39,007 nt of DNA from an uncultured Eubacteriales bacterium (GTDB lineage Bacteria; Bacillota; Clostridia; Lachnospirales; Lachnospiraceae): NCBI GenBank assembly GCA_900314775.1, contig OMWM01000012.1:1-39007 (forward strand), written 5' to 3'. Made by a program: the position numbers and the translations under genes. A model generated the notes under the pieces. It was not told where the DNA came from. It saw only the letters and a list, made by a program, of their open reading frames with translations, and ran no database searches. Positions 33,439 through 39,007 of the stretch are shown here, piece after piece (positions within the stretch are counted from its first letter, which is position 1; every line of letters begins with the position of its first letter).

Positions 33439-35670
33439 TTATATTTCATTGATGGCATTCATCTGCCGTATCCACTCATCCAGTTCCGAATACCGCCGGT
33501 TTTCACTCTCATTTTCAATCATCTGATTGACGGTATCCTCACTGCCGATCAGCACGACGCACTTCTGCGCACGTGTGACCGCCGTGTAGAGAATATTCCG
33601 GTTCAGCAGCATACGCGGTCCGCCCTGCAGCGGCATGATCACGCCGGGATACTCGCTGCCCTGCGATTTGTGCACCGTCACGGCATAGGCAAGTTCGAGT
33701 TCGTCGAGCTGCGCATATTCATAGGAAACCGTCTTCTCATCATCAAAGAGCACCCTGACCTGTTCCGAAAAAGTATCAATCTCATCGATCACGCCGATAT
33801 CGCCGTTGAATACGCCCTGTCCGGACTCCACCGGGATGTGATAGCGGCCGTAAACAGACCACTCGAGCTGATAATTATTTTTGATCTGCATGACCTTGTC
33901 GCCCTCGCGGAAAAGCGTGCCGTGGGCCTCTCTCTCCCGTTTTTTCGGTGAAGCGGGATTCAGGTAATGCTGCAGGATCTCATTCAGATGCGGTGCCCCG
34001 TATTCTCCTTTGCGCGTCGGCGTCAGCACCTGGATATCCGTCGGCTTTACATGCAGATACCCGGGCAGCTTATCCCGGATCAGCAGCACCATCGTACCGA
34101 GCGTATCCTCTGCCGAAGCGCGCCGCAGCATGAAAAAGTCGCGGCTCTTATTGTCGAGCTTTGCCGGCTGCCCCTGATTGATGCGATGCGCATTCATGAT
34201 AATGTCGCTCTCGCTCGCCTGCCGGAAAATGCGGTCGAGGCGGACGCTGCGTATGCAGCCGGAATCGATGATATCGCGCAGCACGTTGCCGGGCCCGACG
34301 CTCGGCAGCTGGTCCACATCCCCGACAAGAATCAGGCGCGTGCCGACCGGCAGCGCCTTCAGGAGCGAATGCATCAGGTAAATGTCGACCATCGATGCCT
34401 CGTCGATAATCACGGCGTCGGTTTCGAGCGGGCTGTCTTCGTTGCGGGCAAAATATGCCGCGCTGCTGCCGTCTTCCTCCGGTTTCCCGCTGACTTCGAG
34501 CATCCGGTGTATGGTGCGCGCTTCCATGCCGGCGGCCTCGCTCATTCTCTTGGCGGCACGTCCCGTCGGTGCGGCCAGCATGATATCCAGCCCGGCATAT
34601 TCAAAATAGCGGATAATCGAGCGGATCGTCGTCGTCTTTCCTGTACCCGGACCGCCCGTGATCACCAGCACGCCGCGGACACCGGCTTCCCGCACCGCCT
34701 CGCGCTGCTTCCCGTCCAGCGTGATCTCTTCTTCTTTCTCCACCGCCGCCAGCTGGCGCTCCAGTTCCCGCTCGTCGATCTCCGTATCAATGTTCAGGCT
34801 GCAGAGCATCGAGGCGGTCTCCATCTCGATGTGATACATCGACTGCAGATACGCCATGCGGGTGCCGCCGACTTCGCTGATGTGCAGGCGCATGTCCGTC
34901 TGCAGCTGCGGCAGCTGCTCTCTCACCACCTCCTCGTCCACTTCCAGGATCTGCGCCGACCGTCTGATCAGCAGGTCCTCCGGCAGACAGGTATGTCCCT
35001 CCTGCTGCGCATTCTGCATCGTATAAATGATGCCGCTGCGGATTCGAAACGGTGAACTGCGTTCGATTCCGGTCAGGCCGGCAATCTGGTCGGCAATCCG
35101 GAACCCGATGCCATGCATGTCTTCTGCCAGCCTGTAGGGATTTTTCCGGATGATATCGTAGGTGGCTTCCCCGTATTTCTTATAAATACGCAGAGAAAGG
35201 CGGGAAGGAATGCCGTAGCCGGACAGAAAAAGCATGGCAGCCCGGGCATCCTGCTTCTCGTGAAACTGGCGGCTGATATTGCCCGCCATCCGCTCGCTGA
35301 TGCCCTTTACCTCTGACAGCCTCTCCGGTTCCTCGTCCAGTACGCGCAGCGTATCGTCGCCGAATTCTTTTACGATCCGCGATGCCAGCGCCCGGCCGAC
35401 ACCCTTGATCGCGCCGGACCCGAGGTAGCGCTCCACCGCCAGCGTATCCACCGGCATCTCATATTTCAGATTGCTGACGCGCAGCTGCCGTCCGTATACG
35501 CGGTGCGTGACGTATTCGCCCTCCGCCGTCACGTACTCTCCTTCATTGATGCCGTCGGTCGTTCCGGTGCAGACAACTTCCTTTCCATCCGCACTTAAAG
35601 AAAAAACCGTGTAGCCATTGTCTCTGTTAAAATAGACAACATTGGCTACGGTACCGGTCACACTCTCCAT
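33439..35670 (-). CDS. recD2: RecD2-type ATP-dependent DNA helicase
   Basis: A 743-residue SF1B helicase of the RecD2 group (RecD-like without RecBC), which unwinds DNA 5'-3' and acts in replication-fork and mismatch repair. The N-terminal OB-like domain (1-85) is followed by helix-hairpin-helix regions (LGSGAIKGVGRALASRIV). Walker A is GGPGTGKTT at about residue 340, Walker B is VIIDEASMVD, and the C-terminal helicase motifs include AYAVTVHKSQGSEYPGV and LYTAVTRAQ. The ATG at 35670 was chosen because GGGAG precedes it; the frame extends upstream through the terminator of the mreB gene. Its promoter is not obvious. Confidence 0.94.
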   Translation of the reverse strand: MESVTGTVANVVYFNRDNGYTVFSLSADGKEVVCTGTTDGINEGEYVTAEGEYVTHRVYGRQLRVSNLKYEMPVDTLAVERYLGSGAIKGVGRALASRIVKEFGDDTLRVLDEEPERLSEVKGISERMAGNISRQFHEKQDARAAMLFLSGYGIPSRLSLRIYKKYGEATYDIIRKNPYRLAEDMHGIGFRIADQIAGLTGIERSSPFRIRSGIIYTMQNAQQEGHTCLPEDLLIRRSAQILEVDEEVVREQLPQLQTDMRLHISEVGGTRMAYLQSMYHIEMETASMLCSLNIDTEIDERELERQLAAVEKEEEITLDGKQREAVREAGVRGVLVITGGPGTGKTTTIRSIIRYFEYAGLDIMLAAPTGRAAKRMSEAAGMEARTIHRMLEVSGKPEEDGSSAAYFARNEDSPLETDAVIIDEASMVDIYLMHSLLKALPVGTRLILVGDVDQLPSVGPGNVLRDIIDSGCIRSVRLDRIFRQASESDIIMNAHRINQGQPAKLDNKSRDFFMLRRASAEDTLGTMVLLIRDKLPGYLHVKPTDIQVLTPTRKGEYGAPHLNEILQHYLNPASPKKREREAHGTLFREGDKVMQIKNNYQLEWSVYGRYHIPVESGQGVFNGDIGVIDEIDTFSEQVRVLFDDEKTVSYEYAQLDELELAYAVTVHKSQGSEYPGVIMPLQGGPRMLLNRNILYTAVTRAQKCVVLIGSEDTVNQMIENESENRRYSELDEWIRQMNAINEI

Positions 35671-35686
35671 CTGCCTGTCTCCCTGT

Positions 35687-35714
35687 AAAAAAACCGGAGC
35701 CCTGGCGGCTCCGG
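35687..35714 (-). terminator. Terminator of the glycosyltransferase-mreB operon
   Basis: A perfect 8-bp GC-rich stem (35694-35701 with 35707-35714) is followed by seven T residues on the minus strand, directly after the mreB stop. Confidence 0.92.
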
Positions 35715-35721
35715 TCTGCAA

Positions 35722-36717
35722 TCAGTTTCTTGCCTGTTTCTCTTCCATGAACTCGGCGTAGCGCCCGGTTCCGATCACCACGGTGGTCGTCGGATCATCC
35801 ACCGCGATTGTCTGTATGCCGGTCGTCTTCCGGATCAGCTCATCCATGCCGTACAGCATGCTCATACCGCCCGTCAGCAGAATGCCTCGCGTTGCAATGT
35901 CCGCTGCCAGCTCCGGCGGCGTATCCTCGAGTACATTGCGGATGCCCATCATAATCCGGCGGGCACTGTCCTTGAAAGCCCGGATCGTCTCATCCGAAGT
36001 AATCTCGACGGTCTTCGGCATACCCGTACTCAGATCGCGGCCGGTAACTTCCATTGTCTTCGTCACCGCTCTGCGGATCACGCTGCCGATATTCTTCTTG
36101 ACGTTCTCCGCCGTCTGCTCTCCGATCAGCAGTCCGTGCACGCGGCTCATATACCGCGCAATCGCCTGGTCAAACGTATCGCCGGCGACCGTCAGCGACT
36201 TGCTGATCACCGTATCGCCCAGAGAAATCACCGCGATATCCGTCGTTCCGGCGCCCATATCAATCACCATATTGCCGCAGGCCCTGGAAATATCGATACC
36301 GGATCCCAGTGCCGCTGCGACCGGATCCTCAATCAGGACGACTTCCCGTGCGCCGGCCTCGAACGTCGCCTGCATAACCGCATTGCGCTCGACCTCCGTC
36401 GCACCGGTCGGCACGCCGATGCAGATCCGCGGTCTGCGCAGGTTCCGGTGTCCCATTGCCTTCTGAATAAAATACCGCAGCATTCTCTCTGTTATCGAAT
36501 ACTCGGAAATGACGCCGTTCTTCAGCGGATGCATCGCAACGATATTGCCCGGCGTCCGTCCGATCATCTGTCTGGCCTCATCTCCGATGGCAAGTATCTC
36601 TTCGGTGTCCTGATTATAGGCGACGACGGACGGCTCCTTCAGTGCAACGCCTGTTCCCCGCATATACACCAGCACCATCGAGGTGCCAAGATCGATCCCC
36701 ATATCTGTTCCAGCCAT
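35722..36717 (-). CDS. mreB: MreB/Mbl family actin-like protein
   Basis: A 331-residue bacterial actin that guides cell-wall synthesis along the long axis. Phosphate-1 motif is DLGTSM (residues 9-14). The connect and phosphate-2 parts show IDMGAGTTDIAVISLG, and the adenosine motif is LLTGGMSMLYGMDEL. GRTPGNIVAMHPLKNGVI is a family hallmark. No mreC or mreD is next to it, as is common for Mbl/MreBH-type genes, so whether this is the main MreB or a second one cannot be told. The ribosome site is AAAGGG. It follows the glycosyltransferase gene by 27 nt. Confidence 0.93.
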   Translation of the reverse strand: MAGTDMGIDLGTSMVLVYMRGTGVALKEPSVVAYNQDTEEILAIGDEARQMIGRTPGNIVAMHPLKNGVISEYSITERMLRYFIQKAMGHRNLRRPRICIGVPTGATEVERNAVMQATFEAGAREVVLIEDPVAAALGSGIDISRACGNMVIDMGAGTTDIAVISLGDTVISKSLTVAGDTFDQAIARYMSRVHGLLIGEQTAENVKKNIGSVIRRAVTKTMEVTGRDLSTGMPKTVEITSDETIRAFKDSARRIMMGIRNVLEDTPPELAADIATRGILLTGGMSMLYGMDELIRKTTGIQTIAVDDPTTTVVIGTGRYAEFMEEKQARN

Positions 36718-36744
36718 TTATTTTACCCTTTCAAACTTTCCTTT

Positions 36745-37761
36745 TCAGTTAAACCTGTAAATTTTCCTTGCGATCGCGTACACACGCCGTGTCAGATTGC
36801 TCTTCGGCTGCGTACTGATCCATCCGCGCGCGCTGAGCTTGACCTTCCGGTACATGCGCGGCGGCTTTGTATCCTTGAAATACTGCCATAACCGGCGGCG
36901 CTTCTCGAGGTTCTCCTCTGTGCCGGATATCGTCAGCAGCATCGACGTGATACAGGTGATCATCGTCAGATAATTAAACATATAACCGGACAGACGCCTG
37001 TTCGGCACATCCTCCGGCAGATCATAGGCATCGATCATCAGCTTGTTGACACGGATCTGCTGATCAATCCGGTTGATCATGTTCGCCGTCGTCACAGACT
37101 GGTCCTCCCGTCCTATAAAATAACGGTACAGATCGATATCCATATAATAAAGCGTACTTGTGTATGGCAGCGGAATGTAGACAAACAAATTGTCCACGTA
37201 AAATGTATGTTCCGGCAGCTTCAGGCCGCTGCGCCTGAGCACCTCCGTCCGGTAGATCACAGAATGCATGAGCAGGTTCTGATCAATCCGGAAATGCTTC
37301 GTCTGACTCCAGTTGAATATTCTGTTCTTGGGAAATACATTGCGGTAGCCGATTCTGCGCCGCTTTCCGTCGCTTACATGCTCATAGACATAATTGGCGA
37401 TAAAGATGTCTACCTTCTCATCCTCGTCCCGGAAAGAACGGAGCTTATCCAGCGCGGTCAGATAAGCAGATCTGTCAAGCCAGTCATCGGAATCGACGAC
37501 CTTGAAGTACAGGCCCTGCGCATTGCGGATGCCTGTGTTGACAGCGCCTCCGTGGCCCTTGTTCGGCTGGTGAATCGCGCGGCACATGTCCGGATACTGC
37601 TCGGCATATCCGTCTGCGATGGCCGCTGTCTGGTCTGATGAACCATCATCCACTATGATAATCTCTACATCGTTCCCGCCCGACAGCAGAGAATCTATGC
37701 ACTTGCGCATATAATCCTGTGAGTTATAGCAGGGAACCGTGATTGTAAGTATCTTATCCAA
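36745..37761 (-). CDS. Family 2 glycosyltransferase
   Basis: A 338-residue GT-A fold glycosyltransferase. It opens with ILTITVPCYNSQDYMRKCI; the nucleotide-binding VDDGSSD is at 37-43 and the metal-binding DSDDW at 90-94. GHGGAVNTGIRNAQG lies between them. The C-terminal 200 residues carry no membrane segment of the flippase type. The TTG at 37761 was preferred because it gives the usual start MDKILTITVPCYN and has GGAG about 5 nt upstream; a GTG at 37782 is the alternative and would add seven residues. It probably adds a sugar to a cell-surface polymer, being co-transcribed with mreB. Confidence 0.9.
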   Translation of the reverse strand: MDKILTITVPCYNSQDYMRKCIDSLLSGGNDVEIIIVDDGSSDQTAAIADGYAEQYPDMCRAIHQPNKGHGGAVNTGIRNAQGLYFKVVDSDDWLDRSAYLTALDKLRSFRDEDEKVDIFIANYVYEHVSDGKRRRIGYRNVFPKNRIFNWSQTKHFRIDQNLLMHSVIYRTEVLRRSGLKLPEHTFYVDNLFVYIPLPYTSTLYYMDIDLYRYFIGREDQSVTTANMINRIDQQIRVNKLMIDAYDLPEDVPNRRLSGYMFNYLTMITCITSMLLTISGTEENLEKRRRLWQYFKDTKPPRMYRKVKLSARGWISTQPKSNLTRRVYAIARKIYRFN

Positions 37762-37790
37762 AATATCTCCAACCTCCGTCACTGAACAAC

Positions 37791-37819
37791 ATTTTACAGC
37801 ATAATTTCATAGCAGGCAA
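37791..37819 (-). promoter_or_regulatory. Promoter of the glycosyltransferase-mreB operon
   Basis: On the minus strand, TTGCCT (37814-37819) and TAAAAT (37791-37796) are 17 bp apart (4/6 and 5/6). Confidence 0.6.
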
Positions 37820-37944
37820 GATATAAGTTCGGCAGTACCGGAAAAAAGCCCGTGTCCGCGAGTTTAGAAATACTTTATAAATATTTAGTTCCTCTTAATT
37901 GAAGCCGGCTGCCGATGATGATAGTATAAATGTGTGTATTTATG

Positions 37945-37961
37945 CGCGGTTTCCGGCCGCG
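37945..37961 (+). other. Small hairpin upstream of the phospholipase-like gene
   Basis: CGCGG and CCGCG form a short inverted repeat in the 200-bp divergent intergenic region. A TATAAA at 37925-37930 upstream of it might be a -10 but has no acceptable -35. Nothing else is recognisable between 37820 and 38006. Confidence 0.35.
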
Positions 37962-38006
37962 TTCTTTATGTTTCTGCTTTTGTTTACGACGTGAGAAGGT
38001 GATCGT

Positions 38007-38933
38007 ATGCCGGGATTTATAACTCATTACACCACTGGTATCGAAGCGGTGGACAAGATGTCGGACAACTACATACGTGAACTGATCGCCCGCAGCAATC
38101 ATGCGTTTCTGGTCGGACTGCAGGGAATGGATATCTTTCAGTATACTTTCCGCAGCAAATCCCACCGCAGCCTTTCCTACCGGACTGCCGGTTCCGGCAT
38201 CCACAATCAGGAATACGCTGCTTTTTTCAACAGCATGTGCGAGGCAATCGACAAGGTCGAGAGCGGACAGCGTGATGCCTGTCTCGCCTATTTGGCGGGA
38301 TTTCTCTGCTATTATGCCGGCGAGAAGACGCTGGAGCCTTATATCGCCTATCGGACAGGGCAGCGGCTGCCGACGAAGTCGCGCTCATCCCAGGCGCGCA
38401 GAGAGCGGGCCGGGGTGGAGACCACAATCGACACCGTCCTGCTGCGCAGTCATTTTCATCTGGAACCGTCGCAGCTGAATTTCGGAGCGCTGACCTATCT
38501 CAGCCGGCACGACGCCGCGCTGATCGGCACGGTGGTCCGCAGGACAGTGAGGGAGACCTACAACTGCCGGATCTCCAATTCCGAAGTGGCAAGCGGCCTC
38601 AAGGCGCTGCGGCGCAGCCTGGTATGCGTACGTCCGGACCGCCATTACCACCGCAATCTGATGGCCGTCATGAAAAACCGGATCATCTATGAAGATTACA
38701 TGACAGACAGCAATGACTACATGAACGCCGCCCACAGGCCGTGGTACCCGTATCTCGGCTGCATGGAGCCGGTTACCTATTCATTTGAAGAGATCTATCA
38801 GATGGCGCTGATGCATGCGGTGCACCTGCTGGACAGCCTTGACAGCTACGTCTCCTGGGGTATGCACCGTGAGGAGCTGATTTCCGAAGTCATTGATCTG
38901 AATCCCTACGATCGAGTAGGAGGCGGTGATTAG
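38007..38933 (+). CDS. Zinc-dependent phospholipase C-like protein, 3' end altered by an intron
   Basis: A 308-residue open frame resembling the Clostridia family annotated zinc-dependent phospholipase C. It begins MPGFITHYTTG, has LQGMDIFQY (38-46), GSGIHN (63-67), LAGFL (96-100) and VETTIDTVLL (137-146), as in that family. The position where relatives, from memory, have GHYxLDxxxHPY reads CYYAGEKTLEPY (101-112), so two histidines and an aspartate expected to bind metal are replaced. The last six codons (from 38913 on) lie in a group IIC intron on the other strand, so the natural end of the protein is changed or lost. AAGGTG precedes the ATG. There is no signal peptide. It may be a pseudoenzyme. 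Confidence 0.75.
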   Translation: MPGFITHYTTGIEAVDKMSDNYIRELIARSNHAFLVGLQGMDIFQYTFRSKSHRSLSYRTAGSGIHNQEYAAFFNSMCEAIDKVESGQRDACLAYLAGFLCYYAGEKTLEPYIAYRTGQRLPTKSRSSQARRERAGVETTIDTVLLRSHFHLEPSQLNFGALTYLSRHDAALIGTVVRRTVRETYNCRISNSEVASGLKALRRSLVCVRPDRHYHRNLMAVMKNRIIYEDYMTDSNDYMNAAHRPWYPYLGCMEPVTYSFEEIYQMALMHAVHLLDSLDSYVSWGMHREELISEVIDLNPYDRVGGGD

Positions 38934-39007
38934 CCGCCGTCCTCTCACACCACCGTGCGTACCGTTCGGTACACGGCGGTTTCAACAGTTGACGTGCATG
39001 GACTGGT
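38911..39007 (-). mobile_element. Group IIC intron, 3' end with domains V and VI (partial)
   Basis: Read on the minus strand, domain V is the hairpin at 38949-38984, containing ACCGCCGTGTACC, a GAAC-type loop and GGTACGCACGGTGGT, with the CGC catalytic triad of class C. GTGAGAGG follows, then domain VI (38911-38946) ending CCTACTCGAT with an A 7 nt from the end (38917) as the likely branch point. It closely resembles the Oceanobacillus iheyensis group IIC intron as I remember it. The 5' part lies beyond 39007. The 3' boundary is right to within about two bases. Confidence 0.9.

Noticed and set aside
1-39007. tRNA or rRNA genes, prophage, or defence system
   Set aside because: No cloverleaf, rRNA, integrase, restriction or toxin-antitoxin signature was found in the gaps, which are nearly all short and occupied by promoters, leaders or terminators.

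Overview
The window is a stretch of core chromosome from a low-motility-of-content, anaerobic Firmicute, most likely a Clostridia member of the Lachnospiraceae type. The grounds are gene order (asp23-nusB-xseA-xseB-ispA-dxs-tlyA-nadK-argR-recN; tig-clpP-clpX-lon-engB; rpmG-secE-nusG-rplK-rplA-rplJ-rplL), strong AGGAGG ribosome-binding sites, a T-box in front of tyrS, a YARHG-domain surface protein and a clearly GC-rich third-codon bias. The genus cannot be named from the sequence alone.

Layout, left to right. Positions 1-95 are the 5' end of a group IIC intron on the minus strand, sitting just behind the terminator of a MATE exporter gene (150-1520, minus). A consensus promoter at 1589-1617 drives a T-box leader (1624-1926) and tyrS (2043-3275, plus). 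From 13830 down to 3503 runs one long minus-strand operon: asp23, nusB, xseA, xseB, ispA, dxs, tlyA, nadK, argR, recN and a PfoR-like EIIC membrane protein, joined by overlaps or short gaps. Next is a beta-CASP metallo-beta-lactamase RNase with its own dyad-flanked promoter (13840-15438). The proteostasis operon tig-clpP-clpX-lon-engB (21935 down to 15559) has a promoter near 22005-22033. Positions 22093-24646 hold an EamA transporter, a CYTH protein and a trigger-factor-like lipoprotein. Then come a YigZ/IMPACT protein and a repeat-rich YARHG membrane protein (to 27577).

Positions 27749-31330 are the ribosomal/transcription cluster rpmG-secE-nusG-rplK-rplA followed by rplJ-rplL. It carries a clear L10 leader with an intrinsic terminator and two copies of an L1-binding-site mimic. 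A comF gene, a plus-strand LDH2-family dehydrogenase with its own promoter and terminator, recD2, an MreB homologue and a GT2 glycosyltransferase follow. The window ends with a plus-strand gene of the zinc-dependent phospholipase C-like family (38007-38933) whose last codons are supplied by the 3' end (domains V and VI) of a second group IIC intron on the minus strand (38911-39007).

Most of the window is ordinary housekeeping sequence, and I do not see a new defence or biosynthetic system. The more interesting points are the two same-orientation group IIC intron ends at both window edges, the intron junction and altered metal-ligand positions in the phospholipase-like gene, the doubled L1 mimic, several dyad-flanked promoters, the repeat-rich YARHG protein and the exported trigger-factor-like foldase.
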